From Streptomyces mirabilis (GTDB lineage: Bacteria > Actinomycetota > Actinomycetes > Streptomycetales > Streptomycetaceae): a stretch of 64,000 bases of DNA. The notes beneath the pieces are model-generated. The model saw only the letters and a list, made by a program, of their open reading frames with translations, made no database searches and was not told the DNA's origin. Positions 1-9,156 of the stretch are shown here, in pieces (positions within the stretch are counted from its first letter, which is position 1; the number at the start of each line of letters is the position of its first letter). The position numbers and the translations under genes were made by a program. Where the stretch lies: positions 1,116,001 through 1,180,000 of the forward strand of contig NZ_JBCJKP010000001.1 of the NCBI RefSeq assembly GCF_039503195.1. Reading direction: 5' to 3'.

Positions 1-245
1 CCGCCGACGCTGGTGCGCACGATCAGTCGGTAGCTGCGGTCGGCGGGTCCCGCCCCCTGCCGGTCGGCGCTGGCACCCCAGGTGACCACGGAGTGCTTCG
101 CCCGCGCCTCGGCGGCGGGCGTCACCGGCGTGCCCGACGAGGCCCCCGGCTGCGCCGCCGCCGAGGCGGTCAGGGGTCCGCAGACCGCGAGAAGCAGCGC
201 CGATACGACGCCCACGGCGCGGCGTCGGATCCGGTCGCCGCTCAC
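1..245 (-). CDS. Secreted SGNH/GDSL-type esterase, N-terminal fragment
   Basis: This is the first 81 codons of a gene that runs off the left edge. It starts at GTG (243-245), which overlaps the TGA of the GH95 gene as GTGA, so translation is probably coupled. The N-terminus is a signal peptide: basic RIRRR, a hydrophobic stretch, then an Ala-rich cleavage zone. The mature start (VVTWGASADRQG, then DRSYRLIVRTSVGG) resembles secreted SGNH-hydrolase esterases of actinomycetes, which open with a T-W-A/G-A-S block and an R-x-x-V-x-T-S-x-G-G strand. The catalytic residues lie outside the window. It is probably an accessory deacylating enzyme for the glycan handled by the neighbouring glycosidases. 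The family call rests on the N-terminus only. Confidence 0.6.
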   Translation of the reverse strand, partial: MSGDRIRRRAVGVVSALLLAVCGPLTASAAAQPGASSGTPVTPAAEARAKHSVVTWGASADRQGAGPADRSYRLIVRTSVG

Positions 246-2659
246 CCGAGGCCCCTCAGGGTGACGGACTCACCGGGCTTGAGGCTGACCTTGCGGGAGG
301 CGCCGCCCGCGACGACGGTCGTCTCGCGGCCCCCGACGCTCTGCAGCGTGGCCCGGGTCACCTTGCCGTTCTTCCAGCTGAGGTCGGCGACGAAGCCGCC
401 GCGGACGCCCACGCCGGACACCGAGCCGGACGCCGCCCAGGCGGCGGGCAGGGCGGGCAGCAGCTCGATGTGTCCGGGTCGCGAGTAGACCAGCATCTCG
501 ACCATCGCCGCGGGGGTGCCGAAGTTCGCCTCGATCTGGAAGATGCCCCGGCCCGTCTCCACCTCGTAGATGTCGAAGAGGTTCATCGCGCTGCCGTTGC
601 TGCCGTTGACCGACGGCTTCAGGTTGTTGACGACCAGCTGGTAGGCCTTCTCCGCGTTCTTCAGCCGCGCCCAGCACAGGCTGCGCCAGGCGTTGGCCCA
701 GCCGAAGCTGTTCATCCCGCGCGCGGTGAGAAGGGCGGTCGCGCCGTCGAGGATGTCCTTCGGCGTGGAGCCGTCCGGACGGATCCGGTCGCCGGGGAAG
801 AGGCCGATGAGCGGGGAGAGGTGCCGGTGGGTGGTCTCGCCGAGGTTGTCGGGCGACATCCACTCCTCGAGCCAGCCGGTCTTGGGGCTGACCACGGGCA
901 GGTAGAGGCGCGCCCGCAGTCCGTCGATGGTCTTGCGGTAGGCGGCGTCCCTGGCGAGCGCCTCGGTCGCGGTGCGGTAGTTGCCGAAGAGGTTCCACAC
1001 CAGTTCCTGGGCGTACGTGATGCCCTTGGCGTCGAGCGGGCCCTGTTCGGGCGACCAGTCGCTGTCGGCGATGAGGACCTCGCGCTCGGTCCCGGACGCG
1101 TCGGTGACGGTCGTGGTGATGAGGCGGGCCTCCCAGAACTGCACGGCGCCCTTGAGGAGGGGGTAGATCTTCTTGAGGTAGGCGCGGTCCTGGGTGTACT
1201 CGTAGTGCTCGAACAGGCTCTGACAGATCCAGGCGTTGCCCGCCGGATGCCACCACCAGCCGCCCCCGCCATAGGGGTTGGTGGAGATCGCCACGGTCCA
1301 GCCGGCGATCCTTCCGCTGGAGTTGCGGTACCGGTTGGTGGGGTCGTTGAACAGCCGCTGGGTGACCTCCGTCCAGTCGGGCAGCTGTACGAGGCAGTAG
1401 TCGGCGAAGGCGTCGAAGCAGTCGGACAGGCCCGCCCGGTCGGCCATCCAGTAGTTCATCTGGAGGTTGACGTCGGTGTGGTAATCGGCCATCCAGTCCG
1501 GGTCGTTGCCGTCCAGCCAGGGGCCCTGGAGGCCCATCGGCAGGCTGCCCCGGGATCCGGAGATCATGAGGTAGCGGCCGAACTGCAGGTAGGCGGCCTC
1601 AAGTTCCGGGTCGGGGACGTCGTCCCGGTGGCGCGCCCGCAGCCGCTCCAAGGTGTCCAGTTCGCGCTGCGCGGCGGAGGACGTGCCGAGGTCGATGTCC
1701 AGCTGTCCGAACACGGCCCGGAAGTCGGCGACATGGGTGTGCAGCAGGGCGCTCGCCGAGTGGCCGGCCGCGTTCAGGACCTTGGTCCTGGCGAGGCGCT
1801 CCGGGGCCAGGGACGGGTCGCGGAACTTCGTCGCCGCGTCGGGCACGTAGTTGGTACCACCGCTGACGACGACGGTGAGGTCCTTGCAGCCGCTGAACGC
1901 GATCGACGTACCGTCGACGCGGACCCTGCCCGTGTCGCTGTACGCGGTGACGGCGGCGCCGTACTTCAGGCCGTTGGCCAAGGAGGCGCCGAACGACGCG
2001 TAGCGGCCCGCGCTGTTGGCGGTGGTGGACTCGCCGTGGGTGCCCACGAGGGAGACGGTACCGGTGTAGGAGCCGCCGCCCTGCTGGGAGAAGTACAGGA
2101 CGATGGCGTCATCGGGTCGGCTGGCGAAGATCTGCCGCCGGTAGGTGACGCCGGAGATGTCGTACGAGGTGCTGATCAGGCCCTGAGCCAGGTCGAGGGT
2201 GCGCCGGTAGTCGTTGACGTTGCCCAGGTCGTGGTCGGGGAGGGCGACGGTGAGTTCGGCCAGCATCGTCAGGGAGCCGAAGTCGTCCCGGCCGTACGGG
2301 AACTGACCGTCGCTCTGCAACTTGTCGTTGAGACCTCCGGTCCACAGGGTGGCGTCGGTGATCATCAGGAGTTCGCCGGCGGGGTCGTTGCTCGCGAGCA
2401 CCCCGAGGCGCCCGTTCCCGACCGGCAGCCCCTGCTCGATCATCGACTTGGCGGAGCCGGGAGCCGCCCACCACAGCTGGTTCTTCGCGGCGTCGGCCGC
2501 GGACAGCATGGGCGACGCGGTGGGGCGCAGGGGGGCCGCCGAGGCGGTGAAGGCGGGCAGACCACCGAGTGCGGTGGCCGCGCCGGCCGCGCCGGCGAGG
2601 GCGAGGAAGCCCCTGCGGCTGGGGGTGTTGTCGCGTGATGGGGTGTGCTGAACGTCCAC
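242..2659 (-). CDS. Tat-exported GH95 family glycosidase (alpha-L-fucosidase or alpha-L-galactosidase)
   Basis: The protein is about 805 residues. I chose the GTG at 2657-2659 because GGAG (2669-2672) lies 9 nt upstream; an in-frame ATG at 2672-2674 is the alternative. The N-terminus has a twin-arginine signal (SRRGFLALAG), and the mature part opens with LWW and a GNGRLG motif typical of GH95. Later GH95 signatures are DVNLQMNYW, a QIEANFGTPAAMVEML block and LLPALPAAW followed by VRGGF. The family cleaves terminal alpha-L-fucose or alpha-L-galactose by inversion. Its neighbours are two alpha-galactosidases and a sugar ABC importer, so a galactose-rich plant polysaccharide is the likely substrate. 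Which L-sugar is preferred cannot be read from the sequence. Confidence 0.85.
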   Translation of the reverse strand: MDVQHTPSRDNTPSRRGFLALAGAAGAATALGGLPAFTASAAPLRPTASPMLSAADAAKNQLWWAAPGSAKSMIEQGLPVGNGRLGVLASNDPAGELLMITDATLWTGGLNDKLQSDGQFPYGRDDFGSLTMLAELTVALPDHDLGNVNDYRRTLDLAQGLISTSYDISGVTYRRQIFASRPDDAIVLYFSQQGGGSYTGTVSLVGTHGESTTANSAGRYASFGASLANGLKYGAAVTAYSDTGRVRVDGTSIAFSGCKDLTVVVSGGTNYVPDAATKFRDPSLAPERLARTKVLNAAGHSASALLHTHVADFRAVFGQLDIDLGTSSAAQRELDTLERLRARHRDDVPDPELEAAYLQFGRYLMISGSRGSLPMGLQGPWLDGNDPDWMADYHTDVNLQMNYWMADRAGLSDCFDAFADYCLVQLPDWTEVTQRLFNDPTNRYRNSSGRIAGWTVAISTNPYGGGGWWWHPAGNAWICQSLFEHYEYTQDRAYLKKIYPLLKGAVQFWEARLITTTVTDASGTEREVLIADSDWSPEQGPLDAKGITYAQELVWNLFGNYRTATEALARDAAYRKTIDGLRARLYLPVVSPKTGWLEEWMSPDNLGETTHRHLSPLIGLFPGDRIRPDGSTPKDILDGATALLTARGMNSFGWANAWRSLCWARLKNAEKAYQLVVNNLKPSVNGSNGSAMNLFDIYEVETGRGIFQIEANFGTPAAMVEMLVYSRPGHIELLPALPAAWAASGSVSGVGVRGGFVADLSWKNGKVTRATLQSVGGRETTVVAGGASRKVSLKPGESVTLRGLG

Positions 2660-2731
2660 GGTGTTGCACTCCATATCCGGGAGCTGCTCATGCGGGAACG
2701 ACGGCTGCGGACCGTCGGCGTGCTGCAGGTC

Positions 2732-2768
2732 CCCGCGGGGCCCGGGTCGTGTCACCGGGCCCCGCGGG
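2732..2768 (-). terminator. Strong GC hairpin between the GH27 and GH95 genes
   Basis: Two perfect 14-bp arms (CCCGCGGGGCCCGG and its complement) flank a 9-nt loop. There is no T-run. It lies downstream of the GH27 stop and upstream of the GH95 start on the minus strand. It could be a partial terminator or an RNA processing/stability hairpin that sets different expression levels for the two enzymes. Confidence 0.6.
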
Positions 2769-2793
2769 AAGCGGGTCGGACGGACTGCTGAAC

Positions 2794-4611
2794 TCAGACC
2801 GACTGCGGGACGACGATCCTGTCGATGTCGGGGGCGTATCCGCTGCCGCTGTCGAAGGTGATCGTGTTGGAGCCCGCCTTCAGCGCCAGTTGGACGCTGA
2901 CCGTCTCGGCCGTGCTCCAGTCGCCCGTGGAGGGGAACTTCTCGCTGGTGCCGTTGCCGCTGTTGGAGAAGACGGTCGCCGAGCGGGGGTCGCCGCTGAC
3001 GTAGGCGACCTGGACGGTGTAGATGCCGTCCTTCTTCACCGTGACGTCGTTGAACCGCAGCTTGCCGCCGGTGTAGAGGTTGCCGACCTTCTTGCCGCCG
3101 GAGCAGGCGTCGCAGCCGGCGACCGAGGCGTTGCCGGACAGGGTGTTGGCGGCGGACTCCGCCTCGTAGCTCGTCGTGGTCAGCGTGCCGCCGCCGGGCT
3201 TGACGGTGAACAGCCGCGAGCCGTGGGCGGGCAGCGCCTCGGTGATCTTGTTCTTGTAGGTCCCGAGGTTCGCCTTGTTCCACAGGTCACGCACGGAGGC
3301 GTTCCCGGTGAATCCGAGGGAGGCCCACTGAGCGGTGACGGAGGCCGGCGAGTCGGCGAGGTTGAACAGCGCGACGGTGTAGCTGCCGTCGGCGTTCTTG
3401 GTGCCCCAGACCTGCTGGTCGCCGACGGTGGTGACCGGACGCGCGACGGGCGAGTCGTTCTGGTCGACGGCGATGACCTCCTTGTTGGTCAGCAGGGAGA
3501 CCCCGTAGCTGTCCAGCTTGGTGAGGTCGTCACCGGTGAACAGCGGCGACTTGTTGATGGCCCACAGAGTCATGTAGCTCTGCCGCTCGGCCTTGGTGAG
3601 GCCGTCCATCTCGCCGTTGCCGACGTCGATGCCGTCCAGGTCGTTCCAGCCGCCCGGGCCCGCCTTGCGGCTCCACGCGGGGGCGTCGTCCCACCGGTCG
3701 TTGACCGAGTTCTCCCAGGTGACAAGGGTGTTGCAGTAGCACTCGACGTCGGTGTCGATGCGCCAGCCGTTGGAGTACTTCTTCCAGTCGGCGGCGTGGC
3801 CGATGTCGAGCGACCAGGAGAGTTCGAGGTGGATCGGGCGCCCGGCGGTGGCGATGGCCTTCTGCCAGGCGGCGACGTCGGGGACGTTGTCGTAGTTGTC
3901 ACCGGACTTGAAGGAGCCCGGGCCCACGCCGTCCAGCTTGAGGAAGTCGTAGCCCCAGTCGGCGAACTGCTGTGCCTGCGAGTCGATGTACTTCTGCGCG
4001 CAGGGCGTGTCGAAGTCGATCTTGTAGGCGTTGTCCCAGCCGTTGGTGGTGCGCAGGTCCGGGTAGACGAGGTCGGCGGTGGTGCAGCCGCTGGCGTTCC
4101 AGATCGGCGTACTGCCGTCGCCGTACGCGCCCTTCTCCAGGCCGACGGGCAGGTAGATGCCGGCCTTGAGGCCCTTGGAGTGGATGTGGTCGGCGACCGA
4201 CTTCATGCCGTGGGGGAAGCGGACCGGGTCGGGCGTCTGACGACCGTACTGGTCGAAGCCCGTCTTCCAGGTCTTGTCCATCCACCAGCCGGCGTCGATG
4301 TTGACATGGTCGTAGCCGTAGTTCTTCAGCCTGGCGGCGAGGGCGTCCGTCTGCTTCAGGACGTTCGCCTCGGTGAGGTAGCTGTAGTCGCCGTCCGGGT
4401 TGAGGCCCGGGTACTTCGACGACTGCATGCTCCAACTCGACCAGCCCATGTACGGCTTGGCGGCGACGGGAGTCGTGGCGGTGGTCTCGCGCGGCACCGG
4501 GGTCTTGGCCTGTGCGGCCGGGACGGTCGTCGCGAGTCCTGCCGTGAGGGCGAACACCACCACGGCTCTCAGGGTGCGTGCGGGCAGGACGGAATACGAG
4601 GATGACCGCAT
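2794..4611 (-). CDS. Secreted GH27 alpha-galactosidase with C-terminal CBM35-like module
   Basis: The protein has 605 residues. It starts at ATG 4609-4611 with AGGAGG 9 nt upstream. It has a Sec signal peptide (to about residue 35, AAQA), a GH27 TIM barrel (about 50-360, beginning MGWSSWS), the beta-sandwich tail, and a carbohydrate-binding module of CBM35/CBM6 type (about 470-605, beginning YEAESAANTLSG and ending DIDRIVV). The nucleophile is D227 in FLKLDG. The acid/base is D288 in WRIDTD, which keeps the R-x3-D spacing of GH27. It hydrolyses terminal alpha-1,6-galactosyl residues outside the cell. A 36-bp gap separates it from the upstream permease gene, so it is probably in the same operon. 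Confidence 0.93.
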   Translation of the reverse strand: MRSSSYSVLPARTLRAVVVFALTAGLATTVPAAQAKTPVPRETTATTPVAAKPYMGWSSWSMQSSKYPGLNPDGDYSYLTEANVLKQTDALAARLKNYGYDHVNIDAGWWMDKTWKTGFDQYGRQTPDPVRFPHGMKSVADHIHSKGLKAGIYLPVGLEKGAYGDGSTPIWNASGCTTADLVYPDLRTTNGWDNAYKIDFDTPCAQKYIDSQAQQFADWGYDFLKLDGVGPGSFKSGDNYDNVPDVAAWQKAIATAGRPIHLELSWSLDIGHAADWKKYSNGWRIDTDVECYCNTLVTWENSVNDRWDDAPAWSRKAGPGGWNDLDGIDVGNGEMDGLTKAERQSYMTLWAINKSPLFTGDDLTKLDSYGVSLLTNKEVIAVDQNDSPVARPVTTVGDQQVWGTKNADGSYTVALFNLADSPASVTAQWASLGFTGNASVRDLWNKANLGTYKNKITEALPAHGSRLFTVKPGGGTLTTTSYEAESAANTLSGNASVAGCDACSGGKKVGNLYTGGKLRFNDVTVKKDGIYTVQVAYVSGDPRSATVFSNSGNGTSEKFPSTGDWSTAETVSVQLALKAGSNTITFDSGSGYAPDIDRIVVPQSV

Positions 4612-4647
4612 GGGTCGTGCCTCCTGTGGGGTCAGGGTTGGGGCGGC

Positions 4648-5574
4648 TCAGCCCTTGCCCGAGCCGATGGTGAGTCCGCTGATGAACTGGCGCTGGAGCG
4701 CGAAGTACACCAGGAGTGTGGGGATCGCGGTCATCAGGGCGCCGGCCGCGATGAGGTTGGGATTGGTGAAGTACGCACCCTGGAGGTTGGCCAGGGCGGA
4801 GGTGATCGGGCGCTTGTCGCCGCTCTCGATCAGCGCGAGCGGCCAGAAGAAGTCGTTGTAGATCCAGATCGATTCGAGGGTCGCGAGGGCCGCGAACGCG
4901 GGCCGGCACAGCGGCAGGATGATCTGGAAGAACTGGCGCCAGACGGGGGCTCCGTCCACGAGCGCCGCCTCGGAGATCTCCTTCGGGATCGTCTTCATGT
5001 AGTTGCTGAGGACGAAGGTGCAGAACCCCGACTGGTAGGCGATGTGGATCGCGATGATGCCCCAGGCCGAGTTGTAGAGGAGGAGGGAGTCGCTCATCCA
5101 CTGCGGCAGCGGGATGAGGAGGTAGAGGCGGTACAGGGGGGTGATGAGGACCTGTGCCGGGAGCAGGTTGCCCGCGGTGAACAGCATCAGCAGGACGATG
5201 TTCCAGCGGAAGTCGAAGCGGGAGACGAAGAAGGCGACCGCGGCCGAGAACAGCAGGGTGCACAGGACGGACGGCACCGTGATGAGGACGGAGTTCCAGA
5301 AGAAGTGCGGCATCCCGGACTGGCTCCAGGCGTCGCTGAAGTTGCCGAGGCCGAGGCTGTGGGGCCAGGAGAGATAGCCGTGCTTCGCGGTGTCCGAGTA
5401 GGGCCGCAGCGAGGTGTACATGGCCCACAGCAGCGGGACGAGCCACAGCAGGGCGATGCCGCCCAGCATCAGATGACGGCCGGTCTGGCGCCGCGGCCCG
5501 GAGGGGGTCTTCGGCGTCTGCTGGGCCCGCCGGGTCCGCGGCCGGGAGGCCGGTCGCGGCACGGTCGTGGTCAC
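4648..5574 (-). CDS. Carbohydrate ABC transporter permease (MalG/AraQ type)
   Basis: The protein has about 308 residues. It starts at GTG 5572-5574, overlapping the stop of the upstream permease as GTGA. It has a basic, Pro-rich N-terminus and about six transmembrane helices. The cytoplasmic EAA loop (EISEAALVDGAP followed by ILPLCRPAF) is the docking site for the ATPase in MalFG-type importers. With the upstream permease and binding protein it forms a CUT1-type sugar importer. No ATPase gene is present; streptomycete sugar importers often share the multitask ATPase MsiK, which is an inference here. The substrate is probably an oligosaccharide released by the adjacent alpha-galactosidases. 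Confidence 0.93.
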   Translation of the reverse strand: MTTTVPRPASRPRTRRAQQTPKTPSGPRRQTGRHLMLGGIALLWLVPLLWAMYTSLRPYSDTAKHGYLSWPHSLGLGNFSDAWSQSGMPHFFWNSVLITVPSVLCTLLFSAAVAFFVSRFDFRWNIVLLMLFTAGNLLPAQVLITPLYRLYLLIPLPQWMSDSLLLYNSAWGIIAIHIAYQSGFCTFVLSNYMKTIPKEISEAALVDGAPVWRQFFQIILPLCRPAFAALATLESIWIYNDFFWPLALIESGDKRPITSALANLQGAYFTNPNLIAAGALMTAIPTLLVYFALQRQFISGLTIGSGKG

Positions 5575-6509
5575 TGGTCCTCCTTGCGGAAGTTCTGGAC
5601 GAGGAAGGTCCCGATGGCGGCAAGGGAGACCACGAGCAGGACGACCGCGAGGGCGGACCCGTAACCGATGTGACTGGACTCGCCGATGATGTTGTCGGTG
5701 ATGAGGAGGGACAGGAGTTCCATGCCCGGCTTGCTTCCGACGCCGCCGCCGAGGACGTAGACGACGTCGAAGGAGCGCAGGGACTCCATGACCGTGATGA
5801 CCAGGATGATGACGTTGACCGGTTTCAGGGCCGGGAAGACCACCCGCAGGAAGGTCTGGCGGCCGTTGGCGCCGTCGAGCGCGGCGGCCTCCTTGAGCGC
5901 CGGGTCGAAGCCCTTCAGGCCGGCCAGGTAGAGGATCATGATGTATCCGGTGTGCCGCCAGCTGGAGGCGACCAGGACCGCCCACAGGTTGAGGTCGGGG
6001 TTGCCCAGCCAGTCGATGTGGTGGCTGGATCCGGCGGCGCCCAGGATGCCGTTGAGGAGCCCGGTGTCGGGGTTGTAGATGATCTCCCAGATGAAGCCGA
6101 CGACGGCCAGGGAGAGCACCATCGGCAGGAAGATGGCGGTCTGGTAGATCCTCGTGAAGCGGATCTTCCGGTCGAGCTGGTAGGCGAGGAAGATGCCGAA
6201 CGGGGTCGGCAGCAGGGCCGTGAACAGCAGCCAGATCACGTTGTGCCGCACCGCGGGCCAGAACGGCGGGTAGTTGGTGAAGATCTCCTTGTAGTTGTCC
6301 AGGCCGATCCAGTGGATGTCGGCCAGGTCGATGCCGTCCCAGGTGGTGAAGGACAGCCCCAGGGAGGCCAGTGCGGGCAGCCAGACGAAGAAGAGCAGGG
6401 CCGCCAGCGGGATGCCGATGATGACGGTGAGGAAGATCCGGTCGCCGGTGCCGAGGCGGCGCGGGCGGGCGCCCCGCGGGGCGGGGGGCGTGGTGGGCGC
6501 GGAGGACAC
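5571..6509 (-). CDS. Carbohydrate ABC transporter permease (MalF/UgpA type)
   Basis: The protein has about 312 residues. It starts at GTG 6507-6509, 26 bp after the binding-protein stop. GGAAAGG lies 11 nt upstream, a little long but the only candidate. Six membrane segments are visible, plus the EAA loop KEAAALDGANGRQ followed by VVFPALKP. It pairs with the downstream permease to form the membrane channel of a CUT1 sugar importer. The four-base overlap with that gene implies equal synthesis of the two subunits. Confidence 0.93.
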   Translation of the reverse strand: MSSAPTTPPAPRGARPRRLGTGDRIFLTVIIGIPLAALLFFVWLPALASLGLSFTTWDGIDLADIHWIGLDNYKEIFTNYPPFWPAVRHNVIWLLFTALLPTPFGIFLAYQLDRKIRFTRIYQTAIFLPMVLSLAVVGFIWEIIYNPDTGLLNGILGAAGSSHHIDWLGNPDLNLWAVLVASSWRHTGYIMILYLAGLKGFDPALKEAAALDGANGRQTFLRVVFPALKPVNVIILVITVMESLRSFDVVYVLGGGVGSKPGMELLSLLITDNIIGESSHIGYGSALAVVLLVVSLAAIGTFLVQNFRKEDQ

Positions 6510-6535
6510 GGTGCGTGAGACCTTTCCGGTCCTGG

Positions 6536-7849
6536 TCAGGCCGTGAAGAAGCGCGAGCGCTGGGACTCGATCTTCGTCAGCGTTCCCGAGCCGTCGTCGG
6601 GGTGGCTGAGCCACTCGGTCAGGCCGGGGAGTACGACGGTGGAGATGAAGCCGGGGTCGCTGTCGCGGTCCGCGAACTGGCTGATCTGCTTGGCGGAGGC
6701 GATGAGGTCGGCGGACTTCTTCTGGAGCGCGTTGTACGAGCCGGTGCTCGCCTTGTCGTTGACGGCGAGGTTGCTCGGGTCGACGCCCATGTACAGCTCC
6801 TCGGTGTGGGCGCCGCCGAGGAACTCCAGGAACTTCTTGGCACCGGCCTCGTTCTTGGGCCGGCGGCTGAGCATGAAACCGTCGGTGGGTGCCTCGACGG
6901 CGTCCTGACCGTGCGCGGCGTCGATCTCGGGGAAGGGGAAGAAGTCGAGGTCGGCGCGTATCTTCTCGTCGGTGATCTGCTGTCCGAGGAAGAGGCCGAT
7001 GACGGCCATCCCGGACTTCTTGTCGAGCAGCGACTGGGCGGCGTCCTGCCAGGAACGGCCGGCGGCACCCTGCTGGTAGTAGGGGGCGAGTTCGCGCCAG
7101 TGGTCGAGGGTGGCGAGGGCGCGCTTGTCGGTCCAGGAGACCTTGCCGCGCATCAGGGACATGTGGAAGTCGTAGCCGTTGGTCCGCAGGTTCACGTAGT
7201 CGAAGGCGCCGAGGATGCTCCAGCTGTCGCCGCCGCCGTATCCGGAGGCGATCGGGGAGAGCCCGTCCTTCTTCATCCGCTTCGTGAGCGCGATGAACTC
7301 GCTCCACTTCTGCGGGACTTGGTAGCCGCGCTCCTTGAAGAGGCTCTTGCGGTAGAAGACGGCCCACGGGTAGTTGTACAGCGGCACGAAGTAGTACTTG
7401 CCGTCCTCGCCGCGGGAGAGCTGCTTGGTGGCGTCGCTGAAGTCGGCGCCTATCGTGTCCCACACGTCGTCGAGGGGGCTGCACAGCTTCTTCTTGGCGA
7501 AGTACTGCATGCGGTAGCCGGCGAACCAGGTGAAGACGTCGTCGGGGGTGCCCTGCAGATAGGTGGAGATGCTCTTCTGGAAGGTGTCGTGGTCGACGGT
7601 GTTCGTCTTCACCGTCAGACCGCTGTCCTTGGCGAACGCGTCGGTTACGGAGGCGTAGGCCTTCTTGGGGGTGGCGTCGGCGCCGTTGGATCCGAAGGTG
7701 ACCGTCTTCGGGTCGGCCCCCGCTCCCCCGCCGCAAGCGGTCAGAACGGGCGCGGCCAGTGCGGCGGCGCCGAGTCCGAACAGTCCGCCGACGACTCTGC
7801 GGCGGCCCGGGTCACGCGCAGCCAGGGGATTGCGGCTCTGCTGCGTCAT
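6536..7849 (-). CDS. Extracellular sugar-binding lipoprotein of the ABC importer
   Basis: The protein has 437 residues. It starts at ATG 7847-7849 with GAGGAG close upstream. The signal sequence carries RRR and ends in the lipobox LTAC (Cys39), so the mature protein is lipid-anchored outside the membrane. The body matches family 1 solute-binding proteins (MalE type), with aromatic-rich sugar-contact regions such as YNYPWAVFYRKSLF and FTWFAGYRMQYF. It is the first gene of the importer, followed by two permeases, and should capture oligosaccharides for them. The exact ligand cannot be told; alpha-galactosides such as melibiose, raffinose or galactomannan fragments are the natural guess from context. 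Confidence 0.92.
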   Translation of the reverse strand: MTQQSRNPLAARDPGRRRVVGGLFGLGAAALAAPVLTACGGGAGADPKTVTFGSNGADATPKKAYASVTDAFAKDSGLTVKTNTVDHDTFQKSISTYLQGTPDDVFTWFAGYRMQYFAKKKLCSPLDDVWDTIGADFSDATKQLSRGEDGKYYFVPLYNYPWAVFYRKSLFKERGYQVPQKWSEFIALTKRMKKDGLSPIASGYGGGDSWSILGAFDYVNLRTNGYDFHMSLMRGKVSWTDKRALATLDHWRELAPYYQQGAAGRSWQDAAQSLLDKKSGMAVIGLFLGQQITDEKIRADLDFFPFPEIDAAHGQDAVEAPTDGFMLSRRPKNEAGAKKFLEFLGGAHTEELYMGVDPSNLAVNDKASTGSYNALQKKSADLIASAKQISQFADRDSDPGFISTVVLPGLTEWLSHPDDGSGTLTKIESQRSRFFTA

Positions 7850-7883
7850 TGTTGCTCCTCACGCGTGTCCGTACATGTCTGAT

Positions 7884-7913
7884 CTTCAGTGCGTGGCTGT
7901 GCTTCAGTACGTG
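7884..7913. repeat. Direct repeat CTTCAGTRCGTG, two copies 18 bp apart
   Basis: Copies at 7884-7895 and 7902-7913 differ at one base. They lie in the 122-bp gap between the ROK gene and the binding-protein gene, just upstream of the importer start. Their spacing of nearly two helical turns suits a protein-binding site, but no regulator is known for them. Confidence 0.4.
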
Positions 7914-7971
7914 CTGGTCGGTGCGTGGTGTGCTCGTCGGCGCGTGCTCGCCCCTCAGGGCGTCGTGCTCC

Positions 7972-9150
7972 TCAGCGCGCGTCCGAGGTGGTGAAGGACT
8001 GGATGGCGGTGGCCGCCGCGCCGCGCGCCCACTCCTCGAAGGGCAGCGGCCTGGTCTGTACGTCGCAGTCCGCGGCCGAACCGAACGCGGCCGCGGCGAA
8101 CGCGTCACGGATCTGTTCGGCGAACAGGTCGTAGGCGGCCAGGCCTTCGCCGGAGATGATCACGCGCTCGGGGCCGAGGAGATTGGCCACGGTCGCGATG
8201 CCCCGGCCGATCGCCGCTCCCGCCCGGGCGTACACCTCCCGGGCGCCGGGGTCGCCGTCGTGGGCGAGGGCCAGGGCCGCGGTGGCGTCGGCGACACTCG
8301 CGCCGGTGACCTCCCGGATCCGGCCGACGATCGCGGGGTCCGAGGCGATCGCCTCGACGCAGCCCCGGTTGCCGCAGTGGCAGCGAGGACCGGCCGGGTC
8401 GATCGCCACGTGCCCGATCTCCCCGGCCACGCCGTGCGCTCCCGCCACCACCTGTCCGTGCACCACCAGACCGCAGCCGATGCCCGCGCCGACGGTCACC
8501 AGCGCGAAGTCGGACAGCCCCACCCCGGCCCCGAACCACTGCTCGGCCACCGTCAGCGCCCGAACGTCGTTGTCGAGGGTGACCGGCAGTCCGGTCGTGG
8601 TCGCGGCCAGTTCGGCGAGGGGAACGTCGTGCCACTCCAGGAACGGCGAGTAGCGCACCACCCCGGCCGCCCGGTCCACGTCTCCCGAGACGGCGATGCC
8701 GAGCCCCCGGACCTGCACCCCGAAGCCGTCCGCCTCGGTCAGGAGTTCCTGTACGAGTCCCGCGACGGAGGTCAGTACCGCCTTGGGTTCGTGGGAGGTG
8801 AGCGGAACGCGCCGGGCGACCCGGATGCGGCAGCAGAGGTCGGTGAGTACGGCGATGAGCTCGTCGCCCGTCACCTTGATCCCCAGGAACAGGGCCCTCC
8901 CGCCGTCGACCCGAACCGGGTTGGCGGGCCGCCCGAGGACGGGCTGCCGTGCGTCCTCGGCGATGTCCTCCACGAGGTAGCCGGCCTCGATCAGCGGCCG
9001 GACCGCCTTGGTGACCGCCGCCGCCGACAGCCGGGTCCGCCCCGCTATCTCCGACCGCGTGAGCGGGCCGTGGGACAGCACGGTGGTGAAGATCTGGGAA
9101 GCGGCCGGCGTGTGGGCCGGGAACGCCTCGGTGGGAGAGGTCGAACGCAT
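7972..9150 (-). CDS. ROK family transcriptional repressor of the alpha-galactoside locus
   Basis: The protein has 392 residues. It has an N-terminal winged helix-turn-helix (about 15-70, TRSEIAGRTRLSAAAVTKAV) and a ROK sugar-kinase-like domain. That domain has the conserved GEIGH motif and the zinc site CHCGNRGC (about residues 244-265). ROK repressors release DNA when they bind a sugar or sugar phosphate. The gene lies between the importer operon and a divergent GH36 alpha-galactosidase, so it is the obvious local regulator. The start is ATG 9148-9150. There is no Shine-Dalgarno sequence, and a good -10 ends only 6 nt before the ATG, which suggests a leaderless mRNA. Confidence 0.9.
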   Translation of the reverse strand: MRSTSPTEAFPAHTPAASQIFTTVLSHGPLTRSEIAGRTRLSAAAVTKAVRPLIEAGYLVEDIAEDARQPVLGRPANPVRVDGGRALFLGIKVTGDELIAVLTDLCCRIRVARRVPLTSHEPKAVLTSVAGLVQELLTEADGFGVQVRGLGIAVSGDVDRAAGVVRYSPFLEWHDVPLAELAATTTGLPVTLDNDVRALTVAEQWFGAGVGLSDFALVTVGAGIGCGLVVHGQVVAGAHGVAGEIGHVAIDPAGPRCHCGNRGCVEAIASDPAIVGRIREVTGASVADATAALALAHDGDPGAREVYARAGAAIGRGIATVANLLGPERVIISGEGLAAYDLFAEQIRDAFAAAAFGSAADCDVQTRPLPFEEWARGAAATAIQSFTTSDAR

Positions 9151-9156
9151 GGCCGG

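Noticed and set aside
470..4605. Long plus-strand frames over the GH95 and GH27 genes
   Set aside because: They are antisense to two well-supported glycosidase genes and show no domain features.
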